From Lactococcus petauri (GTDB lineage Bacteria > Bacillota > Bacilli > Lactobacillales > Streptococcaceae), in assembly GCF_002154895.1 (NCBI RefSeq), contig NZ_MUIZ01000004.1:1-64000 (forward strand): DNA of 64,000 nucleotides, in the 5' to 3' direction. Each line of letters starts with the position of its first letter. Position 1 is the stretch's first letter. The notes under the pieces were generated by a model. The model was not told the DNA's origin and did not search any database. It saw only the letters and a list, made by a program, of their open reading frames with translations. This document shows, piece by piece, positions 54,160-62,721 of this stretch. A program made the translations under genes and the position numbers.

Positions 54160-54190
54160 AAAAATAGGAGGCTTGCCTTCTTATTTTTTC
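54160..54190 (+). terminator. Terminator-like hairpin between ccrZ and trmB
   Basis: AATAGGAGGC pairs imperfectly with GCCTTCTTATT around a 2-base turn, and a T-run follows. Part of trmB expression may depend on read-through. Confidence 0.5.
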
Positions 54191-54207
54191 AAAAAATAGG
54201 AGAAAAA

Positions 54208-54861
54208 ATGCGCGTAAGAAATCGTAAAGGCGCTGCGGAACACTTAGAAAGTAACGCACATGTTGTTGTAGAAAATCCAGCAGACTTTAAAGGACGTTGG
54301 GCAGAGCGTTTTGGAAATGATCATCCCATTCATATTGAAGTTGGATGTGGTAAGGGCGGTTTTATCACAGGCATGGCTGCTCAAAACCCAGAGATTAATT
54401 ATATTGCGATTGATATGCAACTATCCGTCTTATCTCACGCTTTAGACAAGGCTTTGGAAGCCAACCTACCTAATGTACAAATGATGTTGGTTGATGGCGC
54501 AGCATTAACCGAATACTTCGAGGATGCTGAAGTTTCGCGTGTTTATCTGAACTTCAGTGATCCGTGGCCAAAAACACGTCATGAAAAACGCCGGTTGACT
54601 TATAAGTCATTTTTAGAAACTTATGAACAAATCCTGCCACCAGAAGGTGAAGTCCACTTTAAAACAGATAACCGTGGTCTATTTGAATATTCATTGGCAA
54701 GTATGAGTCAATATGGTATGATTTTAGAAAAAGTCTGGTTAGACTTGCACGCAGATGAAGAATTTGCCAAAGTCAATGTAATGACAGAGTATGAAGCAAA
54801 ATTCTCAAGCAAGGGGCAAGTGATTTACCGTTTAGAAGCAAAATTCCCAAAGAGAGGTTAA
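54208..54861 (+). CDS. trmB: tRNA (guanine-46-N7) methyltransferase
   Basis: This SAM-dependent methyltransferase of 217 aa has motif [11 protein letters not shown] and the family signature [17 protein letters not shown], plus [13 protein letters not shown]. It methylates G46 of the tRNA variable loop. Confidence 0.96.
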   Translation: MRVRNRKGAAEHLESNAHVVVENPADFKGRWAERFGNDHPIHIEVGCGKGGFITGMAAQNPEINYIAIDMQLSVLSHALDKALEANLPNVQMMLVDGAALTEYFEDAEVSRVYLNFSDPWPKTRHEKRRLTYKSFLETYEQILPPEGEVHFKTDNRGLFEYSLASMSQYGMILEKVWLDLHADEEFAKVNVMTEYEAKFSSKGQVIYRLEAKFPKRG

Positions 54862-54864
54862 GCT

Positions 54865-55314
54865 ATGAGATGTCCAAAATGTCAATCTGAATCGTCACGA
54901 GTAGTAGATTCACGTCAAGCTGATAATATGATTCGTCGTCGACGTGAATGTGAAAATTGTGGAAACCGTTTCACAACTTTTGAGCGGATTGAAGAAATGC
55001 CACTTTTGGTCATAAAACGTGACGAAACCCGTGAAGTTTTTAATCGTGATAAAATTATTACTGGAATAGTGCGCAGTGCCCGTAAGCGACCAGTGACGAG
55101 TGAATCTATTGAAAAATTGGTTGATCGTGTCGAACAGAGAGTACGCCGCTTAGAGAAAAATGAAGTACGGACCGAAGTTATCGGCGAATTTGTTATGGAA
55201 GAATTAATGGATTTGGATGATATTACCTATGTTCGTTTTGCAAGTGTGTACCGTTCCTTCAAAGATGTGAGTGAAATCGAAGATTTACTTAAAAAGATTA
55301 CGAAAAAAGACTAA
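54865..55314 (+). CDS. nrdR: Ribonucleotide reductase repressor NrdR
   Basis: The protein of 149 aa has a zinc ribbon with Cys3, Cys6, Cys29 and Cys32 (CPKC and CENC) and an ATP-cone domain (about 48-138). It senses ATP/dATP and represses nrd genes, which are not in this window. It starts 3 bp after trmB and precedes dnaB. Confidence 0.96.
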   Translation: MRCPKCQSESSRVVDSRQADNMIRRRRECENCGNRFTTFERIEEMPLLVIKRDETREVFNRDKIITGIVRSARKRPVTSESIEKLVDRVEQRVRRLEKNEVRTEVIGEFVMEELMDLDDITYVRFASVYRSFKDVSEIEDLLKKITKKD

Positions 55315-55347
55315 CGGTTCTATAAAAGAGAAATAAAAGGATGAACT

Positions 55348-56511
55348 ATGAGACCAGGCGATTCATTTTCTATTCTAAATCGAGGAAAAATCAGCTTTGA
55401 TGCTGATACTTTTTCGCTACTTTACTTGCCCATTATTGGGCGAGATGCTTTTGGGCTTTATCAACTCTTGCGCGTTTTTTCGACGGGCAAGATTTCTCAT
55501 TTTTTAGAGTATCTTGATTTTGGTCTCAATCCTTTTATTGAAGCTTTAGATAAACTTTCAGGGATTGGGCTCGTGCGGGTATTTGACCAACAACCGGGCT
55601 ATCTTATGGAGGTAAAAAGTCCTTTAACTTTTGAAGAATTTTTAGCAGACGAATTTTATAAGCAATTATTGATTTCACGTATTGGGGAAAATAAAGTTAA
55701 AGCTTTGGCAAAAAAACATGAACCGGATGCTTTGGAAATTACAAAAAAATTTCATGAAGTTTATGCTGTGAAATTTGAACCGACTCAGACAGTCGTTCAA
55801 GCAGAAAAATTTGACTTGAACTCTTTTAAGAGCATTATGGAAAACCAACATTTGACTTTTGCAAATGAAAATCAGGATATCTTGACTCTCTATGGTTTGG
55901 CGGAAAAATTTGATCTTAACTGGTATGAATTATTTAAAGCAGCTGAGCAAACTGCCAATGCTGATAAGACTTTAAATACAGCAAACTTAACAAGAATGCT
56001 TGCTGGGAAATCGGAACCTTTGCCTGCCTTATCGGAATTTCCTAAAGGTTTTCAAGATTTGATTGTTATTAGTAAAGAAGTTTCCCCGCGTGATTTTTTA
56101 AACAAGCTTAAACAACAAGCTGGTGGTTTTGCTTCGCAAGAAGAACTGAAGATTTTGAATAATTTAGACAAGCAAAATATTACTGACCAAGTACAAAATA
56201 TTTTGATACACTATGTCTTGATTCAACAAGGGAATGCGAGTCTCAATGCTCGATTTGTCAATACTCTGGCAAATGATTGGCTGCGCCATAAAGTATACAA
56301 TGCGGAAACCGCAGTGAAAAGAATACTGGAGCGTCAGCAGCAAGCAGAACAAAAGCAAAAAAGTAATAAAAATTATAAAAACTCAGGTAAGCTGGTCAAA
56401 AAAGCGCCTCAATGGTCCAATGCCAGCTATGTAAACACGACCAGTGCAGAAGATATTGCCAAGTTCGAACAATATAAGGCTTCCCGCCGTAAGGATAAGA
56501 AGGAGAATTGA
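55348..56511 (+). CDS. dnaB: Replication initiation and membrane attachment protein DnaB
   Basis: This Gram-positive DnaB of 387 aa is a DnaD-like helicase co-loader, not the helicase. The N-terminal winged-helix part (about 1-110) and the DnaD/DnaB helical region (about 210-330) are followed by a basic C-terminal tail. It recruits DnaI-helicase complexes to oriC. The nrdR-dnaB-dnaI order is conserved in Firmicutes. Confidence 0.92.
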   Translation: MRPGDSFSILNRGKISFDADTFSLLYLPIIGRDAFGLYQLLRVFSTGKISHFLEYLDFGLNPFIEALDKLSGIGLVRVFDQQPGYLMEVKSPLTFEEFLADEFYKQLLISRIGENKVKALAKKHEPDALEITKKFHEVYAVKFEPTQTVVQAEKFDLNSFKSIMENQHLTFANENQDILTLYGLAEKFDLNWYELFKAAEQTANADKTLNTANLTRMLAGKSEPLPALSEFPKGFQDLIVISKEVSPRDFLNKLKQQAGGFASQEELKILNNLDKQNITDQVQNILIHYVLIQQGNASLNARFVNTLANDWLRHKVYNAETAVKRILERQQQAEQKQKSNKNYKNSGKLVKKAPQWSNASYVNTTSAEDIAKFEQYKASRRKDKKEN

Positions 56512-56513
56512 GC

Positions 56514-57398
56514 ATGGAATCAATTGGAGAGCTTTTGAGTAAGCGCCCAGATGTACGTGGAAATTTTGACAAGCTCGTTGCTGAAGTGATGAAAAATGAA
56601 CAAGTTCAAGCTTTTATTTCTGAAAATCAAATGACTGAAGATGAAGTACAGCGTAGCTATTCAAAGTTTTATGAATTTGTTAAAGAGCGAAAAAAATTTG
56701 AAGAACATGAAAAAAGGGCAGCTGATGGCTATGAACCTGTCTTGATTATGAATCATGGTTACGCAGATGTTTCCTATCAAACCACAGCAGAATTAGCTCA
56801 TCGTCAAGAAGTCAGCAATCAATTGCGTCGTGTTCAAATCATTGGTTTACCTAAAGAGATGAAGCAAATAGATTTTTATGCAGATGTCTTTACAGACAAT
56901 CAAAATCAATTTGACTTGTTTCGGAAAGTGGAAAACTTTATCGACAACTTTCCCCAAGAAAAAGGGATTTATATTTATGGTGACTTTGGCGTAGGTAAAT
57001 CCTTTATTATGGCCGCAATGGCAAATGAGCTCTCGAAAAAAGGCGTTTCCACCACTTTATTACACTATCCAACCTTTATTTCTGACCTTGATTTTGAGAA
57101 TGCGAAATATTGGGTCAACGAAATTAAAAAAGTTGAAGTCTTGGTCTTAGATGATATTGGTGCCGAACTTAATAATGCCTGGGTACGCGATAGTATTCTG
57201 CAAGTTATTTTACAGCATCGTATGCAAGAAAATCTTCCGACATTTTTCACATCAAATTTAAATATGACAGAGCTTGAGTTACATTTGGCTGAGACTAAAA
57301 AAGCAGATGAAATCTGGCCAGCAAAACGTGTCATGGAGCGTGTGAAGTATTTAGCGTCTGAAGTTCGTTTAGAAGGAGTAAATCGCCGACATGAATGA
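56514..57398 (+). CDS. dnaI: Helicase loader DnaI
   Basis: This AAA+ helicase loader of 294 aa has Walker A GDFGVGKS (156-163) and Walker B LVLDDIGAE. The ATG at 56514 has AGGAG eight bases upstream and is preferred to TTG 56508; it follows the dnaB stop by two bases. The stop overlaps the next gene by 8 bases. Confidence 0.94.
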   Translation: MESIGELLSKRPDVRGNFDKLVAEVMKNEQVQAFISENQMTEDEVQRSYSKFYEFVKERKKFEEHEKRAADGYEPVLIMNHGYADVSYQTTAELAHRQEVSNQLRRVQIIGLPKEMKQIDFYADVFTDNQNQFDLFRKVENFIDNFPQEKGIYIYGDFGVGKSFIMAAMANELSKKGVSTTLLHYPTFISDLDFENAKYWVNEIKKVEVLVLDDIGAELNNAWVRDSILQVILQHRMQENLPTFFTSNLNMTELELHLAETKKADEIWPAKRVMERVKYLASEVRLEGVNRRHE

Positions 57399-58107
57399 GA
57401 CAATTGATCTGATGATGCAACATAGTTCAGTACGTAATTTTACGGATGAAAAAATTCCAGAACATGTATTAAAAACGATTGTTGATGCGGGACGTGCAGC
57501 ACCAAACTGGAAAAACTTTCAATCTTATTCGGTGATTCTTGTGCAATCTCAGGAACAAAAAGATGCTATTTTTGCCCAACAGCCCCAAAAAGCAATTAAA
57601 AATTGTGCTGCTTTTTTGGTTTTTGTTGGAGATCTTAATCGAGCTAAAATAGCAGTCGAAATGAACGGTGGTGAGTTTCAACCAGAAGGTGTAGAATCGC
57701 TCCTTATTACTTCAGTCGATGCTGCAGTAGCTGGTCAAAATACATTACTTGCTGCTCAGTCTCTTGGTTATGGCGGTGTAATGGTCGGTTTAATTCGTGA
57801 TCAAGCACGAGAAATTTCTGAGATATTAAACTTGCCTGATTACACTTATCCGATTTTTGCTGTGGCTCTTGGAAAACCTGCACGTGTAAATCCAGTAAAA
57901 CCTAGATTACCTTATGAAGCTGTTGTATTTCCTGAGAAGTATATTCCACAAGATGAAGAAGTACTGCGCGCCTATGATAAAGTTCAAGATGATTATGCTG
58001 GTTCACGTCGTCTCAATTCTACATGGTCAAGTCGAATGGTTGATCAATGGGGAAAACCAGAGCTAAAAGCTTCAACAGAGAATCTTAAAGAAAAAGGACT
58101 TTTATGA
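57391..58107 (+). CDS. NfsA-type flavin nitroreductase
   Basis: The FMN oxidoreductase of 238 aa has the N-terminal HSSVRNFTDE and GRAAPNWKNFQSY flavin-binding regions and the YGGVMVGLIRD block of the NfsA/FRP group. It probably reduces quinones or nitro compounds with NADPH. It is translationally coupled to dnaI and to the next gene (ATGA overlap). Confidence 0.88.
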   Translation: MNETIDLMMQHSSVRNFTDEKIPEHVLKTIVDAGRAAPNWKNFQSYSVILVQSQEQKDAIFAQQPQKAIKNCAAFLVFVGDLNRAKIAVEMNGGEFQPEGVESLLITSVDAAVAGQNTLLAAQSLGYGGVMVGLIRDQAREISEILNLPDYTYPIFAVALGKPARVNPVKPRLPYEAVVFPEKYIPQDEEVLRAYDKVQDDYAGSRRLNSTWSSRMVDQWGKPELKASTENLKEKGLL

Positions 58108-58724
58108 AGAAAATTCTTTCACCAAAGCTTCCTACTGAGTTAGAAGTTGTCGATTTTACTACCCTTGAAGATAATGAAGCCTACCAAGTAGAGTTGAAAA
58201 ATCAAGAAATCTATTTAGAGGAACGACAACTTTTCAGTGGCTGTCGTCTACAAAATATTAATTTTGAGTTAGATGTGACTGCCGATTTAGAATTTACGGA
58301 TTGTGTTTTTGAAAAGTGTGATTTTTCTAACCTTATTTTTTCTAAATTTGGCTTTTATCGTTGTATTTTTAAAGATTGTAAATTGCTAGGTACTGAATTT
58401 ACCAATGCTTTTTTGCAGGATGTCCAATTTCAGGATTGTTTGCTTAATTACGTTAATTTTTCAAGTGCGAGCTTGAAGAATGTGCTCTTTGCAGACAGTA
58501 TGATGAAAGAAAGTCTATTTATTGCTAGTCAATTTAAGCAGGTACGCTTTGAAGGGAATGACTTGGAGCTTACGAATTTCTGGGAAACTGCTTTATCCGG
58601 GATTGATTTTTCAAGTAACACCTTTGAGCGCCTTGACGTGAGTCCTGAACTGGCTAAAAACATTAAAGTTAATCTAAGTCAAGCAGCTTTTTTTGCTGCT
58701 TTACATGGAATTGAGATTGTATAA
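58104..58724 (+). CDS. Pentapeptide-repeat protein
   Basis: The protein of 206 aa has about 20 degenerate A(D/N)LxF-like units (CVFEKCDFSNLIFSKFGFYR and onward), forming a right-handed quadrilateral helix. Some such proteins protect DNA gyrase, but here the repeats are Cys/Phe-rich and no function can be assigned. It is last in the dnaB-dnaI transcript. Confidence 0.85.
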   Translation: MKKILSPKLPTELEVVDFTTLEDNEAYQVELKNQEIYLEERQLFSGCRLQNINFELDVTADLEFTDCVFEKCDFSNLIFSKFGFYRCIFKDCKLLGTEFTNAFLQDVQFQDCLLNYVNFSSASLKNVLFADSMMKESLFIASQFKQVRFEGNDLELTNFWETALSGIDFSSNTFERLDVSPELAKNIKVNLSQAAFFAALHGIEIV

Positions 58725-58750
58725 GTCTTGGAAGATTCAAGACTTTTTAT
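58723..58750 (+). terminator. Terminator after pentapeptide gene
   Basis: AGTCTTG and CAAGACT (58724-58744) form a 7-bp stem followed by a T-run. Confidence 0.85.
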
Positions 58751-58780
58751 TTTAAAATAGCCTATCAGAATTGACCATTT

Positions 58781-58819
58781 AATTTAAAAACCGCTTTGAG
58801 CTAAAGCGGTTTTTAAATT
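58781..58819. terminator. Second, bidirectional terminator
   Basis: A perfect 17-bp inverted repeat (58781-58797 with 58803-58819) around a 5-base loop has U-runs on both strands. It insulates the PTS operon that follows. Confidence 0.85.
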
Positions 58820-58851
58820 AAAAAAATTTTTAAAGAAGAGTCCAATCACTA

Positions 58852-58866
58852 AAGAAAACGTTTTCT
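58852..58866. promoter_or_regulatory. cre (CcpA) site before PRD-PTS operon
   Basis: AAGAAAACGTTTTCT matches WTGNAARCGNWWWCA at 13 of 15 positions and is nearly palindromic. It lies 43 bp before the TATAAT. Confidence 0.6.
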
Positions 58867-58884
58867 TGTTTTGGACCCAACAGC

Positions 58885-58914
58885 TTAATTTCGAAGCAAA
58901 AATTAGGCTATAAT
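58885..58914 (+). promoter_or_regulatory. Promoter of PRD-ula operon
   Basis: TTAATT (58885-58890) and TATAAT (58909-58914) are 18 bp apart. The start ATG at 58934 follows GAGG. Confidence 0.55.
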
Positions 58915-58933
58915 TTAATTGTGAGGAAAAAAG

Positions 58934-60871
58934 ATGCTTAGTTATAACTTAGATATCCTACTATTTTCAGAAAGACGTTTCTGGAAACTCGATAAAATAC
59001 TCGAAGTTACTGGACTCAAAAGCCCTGAATTTCAGAGACAACTCGTCGAATTAAATCAAATATTGCAAGATAAAAATCAAAGACAGCTAGAATTTACCAA
59101 TAATGTATTAGCGATTCCTGAAAAGCTAGAAAGTTTCGAAGAAATTCGCTTTAATATCGAAGAATATGAACTAACATTGAGCGAAGAGAAACGTCAATTC
59201 CTGATTTATTTACTTTGCTTTTCTAAACGTTCAGTATTAGCCATCAGTGATTTTCAGTCCCTTTTAAATGTAAGTCGAAACACTGTCTTATCTGATATTA
59301 AAAAGTTGCGTCAGCAGCTAGATAACGAAAACATACGTCTAGAATACTCACGCAAGTTAGGCTTTTACCTCCAAGGGGCATCGAAAGAATTACGTAAAAC
59401 GACCTGGCGTTTCTTACAAGAACTCCATGAAGAGAGTGATTACTATGTTTTGTCGAAGCATCTCAATCTTAAAAATCCCCTCTTTATACACCAAGTAGGA
59501 CAGCAGATCAGTCGCTTAATTGCTGAATTAAGTGTACAGGTTATCCATAGTCGATATCTTCCGATGCTGATATACCTTGCTTTACTTCAATCACATCTTG
59601 GAGAAACAGATCTATTTCAGGAAGATGTACTGGAAGTAGAAGCATTACTGATTGGCATGAGTGATGGCAACTTTGAAAAGTCTGGTTTTGATTTTCTTTA
59701 TCGTATTGGCTTTGAGATTATGGAAAATGTAATGAAACTTGCAGCGGTTCAGTTTGAAGATTTTACAAAAACCTTCGCTGCCTTACGTGCCCATCTGGTT
59801 CCTGCCTATTTTCGACTGAAATACCACTTCGAAATAGAGAATGTTCTTTTGGACAAAATAAAAACAGATTATTCCTCTCTGTTTGAATTAATGGACCTTG
59901 CTTTATCACCATTACACGAGGCTTGTGGAGAAATTTCCGAAGCGGAACGCGCCTACTTTGTCATTCTCTTTGGTGGAGAAATTTATAAAAAAAAGTATAC
60001 ACAAAGTCTTCGTGCTATTGTCTTATGTGTAAACGGTATAAGCTCAAGTTTAATTATGCGTAAACGATTGGAAAATATGTTTCCCAGCATGACTTTTATC
60101 CTGAGTACAGCCGTCTCTGATTTGGACAAAATTCCTGCTTTTTCTTATGATATTATCTTTTCGACAGTACCTGTGATGACTGATAAAAAACTCTATTTTA
60201 TGTCAGCTTTTCCAGACAGTGAAGAAGAGACAAGACTTTACAATCGCTTAGCACAAGATTTTAATTTACCTGGCTTTTATAAACCCAATGCTAGAGCTAT
60301 CTTACGTGCTATCGAGCCTTACGTCGACATTAAAAGTAATGCGACCAAGAAGCAACTGACGCGGATTATTGACCGCAAGCTAAACAACAAAAAGACAGAA
60401 AGTGAGGCATTAGGTGTAATGCTTTCAGATTTATTAACTAAAGAAAAGATTCATTTTACAGATGAGAAACTTGACTGGCGGAGCGCAATTGAGCTTGCAG
60501 CTCAGCCATTATTGAATCAAGGAGAAATCGAACCCTCTTATATTTCAGCTATTATTAATCGTGTAGAGGAATTTGGCCCTTATATTGATTTAGGTATGGG
60601 CATTGCGTTGCCGCATGCGCGTCCTGAAGATGGGGTTAAAAAGCTCGGTATGTCATTTCTTAGATGTGAACAACCAGTATATCTTCAAGATAATCCCAAA
60701 CATGAAATAAAGATTTTCATTGTCCTTGCAGCTATTGATAATGAAACGCATCTTCGCGCCTTATCTACTTTAACCCAAATATTATCAAATAAAGATGAAC
60801 TCAACAAAATGCTAACTGTAGAAACAGTAGCAGAACTCGAACAAATTTTTGCAGAAAAAGAAGGAGAATAA
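58934..60871 (+). CDS. PRD-domain transcriptional regulator with EIIB- and EIIA-like domains
   Basis: The protein of 645 aa belongs to the BglG/MtlR-like activators. It has helix-turn-helix regions (about 60-130, SRNTVLSDIKKLRQQL), PRD modules (about 170-335), an EIIB-like domain with Cys365 (IVLCVNGISSS) and an EIIA-fru/mtl-like domain (about 500-645) with phospho-His561 in IALPHARPE. The EIIA domain is complete and may supply phosphate to the EIIB and EIIC encoded next, since no separate EIIA gene is present. It resembles UlaR-type regulators, with phosphorylation controlling activity. Confidence 0.88.
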   Translation: MLSYNLDILLFSERRFWKLDKILEVTGLKSPEFQRQLVELNQILQDKNQRQLEFTNNVLAIPEKLESFEEIRFNIEEYELTLSEEKRQFLIYLLCFSKRSVLAISDFQSLLNVSRNTVLSDIKKLRQQLDNENIRLEYSRKLGFYLQGASKELRKTTWRFLQELHEESDYYVLSKHLNLKNPLFIHQVGQQISRLIAELSVQVIHSRYLPMLIYLALLQSHLGETDLFQEDVLEVEALLIGMSDGNFEKSGFDFLYRIGFEIMENVMKLAAVQFEDFTKTFAALRAHLVPAYFRLKYHFEIENVLLDKIKTDYSSLFELMDLALSPLHEACGEISEAERAYFVILFGGEIYKKKYTQSLRAIVLCVNGISSSLIMRKRLENMFPSMTFILSTAVSDLDKIPAFSYDIIFSTVPVMTDKKLYFMSAFPDSEEETRLYNRLAQDFNLPGFYKPNARAILRAIEPYVDIKSNATKKQLTRIIDRKLNNKKTESEALGVMLSDLLTKEKIHFTDEKLDWRSAIELAAQPLLNQGEIEPSYISAIINRVEEFGPYIDLGMGIALPHARPEDGVKKLGMSFLRCEQPVYLQDNPKHEIKIFIVLAAIDNETHLRALSTLTQILSNKDELNKMLTVETVAELEQIFAEKEGE

Positions 60872-60872
60872 T

Positions 60873-61172
60873 ATGAAAATCGCATGTGTATGTCAATCAG
60901 GATTAGGAACAAGTTTTATGGTACAAATGAATCTTCAAGCCCTTTTACAAGAAATGGGCTTAGATGTTAATGACTTTGAACTTGATCATATGGATGTGGG
61001 ATCAGCTACACCAGATTCTGCGGATTATTTCTTTGTGGAGTCCACATTAACAACAGCTTTGCCTAATATTCCAACAGAAAAGATTGTACCTTTGTCTTCA
61101 ATTATTGATCGAGATGCTGCGCGTGAAGCACTGGTTAAAGTCTTAGATGAAAGAGGGATTGCCCACAACTAA
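60873..61172 (+). CDS. ulaB: PTS EIIB component, ascorbate type
   Basis: This EIIB of 99 aa has the phospho-cysteine loop CQSGLGTS with Cys7. ATG 60873 follows AAGGAG inside the end of the regulator gene's leader and overlaps nothing; an upstream ATG at 60849 would lie within the regulator. It transfers phosphate to the sugar carried by UlaA. Confidence 0.85.
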   Translation: MKIACVCQSGLGTSFMVQMNLQALLQEMGLDVNDFELDHMDVGSATPDSADYFFVESTLTTALPNIPTEKIVPLSSIIDRDAAREALVKVLDERGIAHN

Positions 61173-61223
61173 GCAAAAAAAGTAATTAAAAAGAATCGAA
61201 AATAAACTTAGGAGAACAAAAAA

Positions 61224-62591
61224 ATGAATGGAGTTTTAAACTTTATTGTCTCTGTTGCGACGACGCCTGCCCTACTTGTTGGTTTAATTGCCATGCTTGG
61301 ACTAATCTTACAAAAGAAACCAGCAACAGCAGTTATTCAAGGGTCAGTGAAGACCTTTGCTGGATTCTTGGTCTTGGTTGGAGGAGCTGGTATCTTGGTG
61401 GGTGCGCTTGCACCTTTTGCCGATATGTTCCAACATGCCTTTCATGTGAAAGGTATTGTCCCAACCAATGAAGGTGTGGTTGCCTTAGCACTCGTTGAGT
61501 ACGGGACACCGACGGCCTTGATTATGCTTGTCGGGATGATTGTGAATATTCTGCTTGCTCGCTTTACACGATTTAAATACATCTTCTTGACAGGTCAAGC
61601 CATGCTCTATGTTTCTTGTATGGCGGCGGTGATTCTTGTTTCTGCCGGAATGGGCGAAACTTGGATAACCATTCTTCTTGGCGGTATCTTTGAAGGAACG
61701 CTTTTAACAGTCACACCAGCTATTTGTCAGCCATTTATGCGTAAAATCACAGGAACTGATAATGTAGCGATGGGACATACAGGTAATATTGGATATGCTC
61801 TTGCAGGATGGCTCGGTAAAACTTTTGGTGATCCTGATCCTGAAAAATCAACAGAAAAGTTGAACATTCCTAAATCATTGGGCTTTTTACGAGATTCGAC
61901 AGTATCCATTTCCTTACTGATGGCTGCAGTCTATATCCTTTTAGCTATAGCCGCAGGTCCATCTTATGTCGAAACAGAGCTTTCTAGCGGTACAAACTTT
62001 GTGATTTTCTCTCTTGTTCAAGCAGGAACTTTTGCAGCAGGATTTGTCGTTGTTCTACAAGGGGTGCGTATGATTTTAGCCGAAATCGTACCGGCTTTTC
62101 AAGGGATTGCCCAGAAATTGGTTCCCAACTCAAAACCGGCTTTGGATGTACCAATCGTCTTTCCTTATGCACCAAATGCGGTATTGATCGGTTTCTTCGT
62201 TTCCTTTATCACAGGATGTTTATCGATGGTTGCTATGCTCGTCATGGGAACAACGGTTATCATTCCGGGCGTTGTTGGACATTTCTTCTGCGGTGCAGCA
62301 GCAGCAATATTTGGTAATGCCAATGGCGGACGACGTGGAGCAGTGATTGGAGCAATTGCTAATGGGCTCCTCTTATCTTGGTTACCTCTTTTCATTATTC
62401 CATCTTTAGGTGCTTTCGGAGCAGATGCTTCAGCCACATTTGCGGATACAGATTACCTGATTCCAGGTATCATTGTTGGCCGAGTTGGTGAAATGGGATC
62501 TGGTGCAATTGCCGCTCTGATCCTAGGATTTCTCGCTGTTGTCCTGATTCTTAGTGCAGTCTTAAATGCCAGAGATAAAGCCAAAGTTTAA
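61224..62591 (+). CDS. ulaA: PTS EIIC component, ascorbate type
   Basis: This permease of 455 aa has about 11 hydrophobic segments and the UlaA-family features GGAGILVGALAPF, GHTGNIGYALAGWLGK and FFCGAAAAIFGNANGGRRGA. The substrate is L-ascorbate or a similar sugar acid; no ascorbate-6-phosphate catabolic genes follow, so it may carry a related pentitol or uronate. Confidence 0.88.
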   Translation: MNGVLNFIVSVATTPALLVGLIAMLGLILQKKPATAVIQGSVKTFAGFLVLVGGAGILVGALAPFADMFQHAFHVKGIVPTNEGVVALALVEYGTPTALIMLVGMIVNILLARFTRFKYIFLTGQAMLYVSCMAAVILVSAGMGETWITILLGGIFEGTLLTVTPAICQPFMRKITGTDNVAMGHTGNIGYALAGWLGKTFGDPDPEKSTEKLNIPKSLGFLRDSTVSISLLMAAVYILLAIAAGPSYVETELSSGTNFVIFSLVQAGTFAAGFVVVLQGVRMILAEIVPAFQGIAQKLVPNSKPALDVPIVFPYAPNAVLIGFFVSFITGCLSMVAMLVMGTTVIIPGVVGHFFCGAAAAIFGNANGGRRGAVIGAIANGLLLSWLPLFIIPSLGAFGADASATFADTDYLIPGIIVGRVGEMGSGAIAALILGFLAVVLILSAVLNARDKAKV

Positions 62592-62608
62592 GTCAATGTC
62601 AATGTTTA

Positions 62609-62646
62609 CAAAAATCAGTTTTCGCTCAGGAAATCTGATTTTTTAG
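62609..62646 (+). terminator. Terminator after ulaA
   Basis: AAATCAG and CTGATTT, with an inner TTTTC/GGAAA pairing, form a hairpin (62612-62641) followed by T residues. Confidence 0.75.
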
Positions 62647-62657
62647 TAAGATGAAAA

Positions 62658-62672
62658 TAAAAAACGTTTTCA
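62658..62672. promoter_or_regulatory. cre-like site before tkt
   Basis: TAAAAAACGTTTTCA matches the cre consensus at 13 of 15 positions. It lies over the -35 region of the tkt promoter. Confidence 0.55.
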
Positions 62673-62676
62673 ATTA

Positions 62677-62685
62677 TGTTATAAT
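62677..62685 (+). promoter_or_regulatory. tkt extended -10 promoter
   Basis: TGTTATAAT lies 37 bp before the tkt ATG. Confidence 0.65.
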
Positions 62686-62721
62686 AAAATGTATTATCAA
62701 AAGATTAAATGGAGAAAAATA

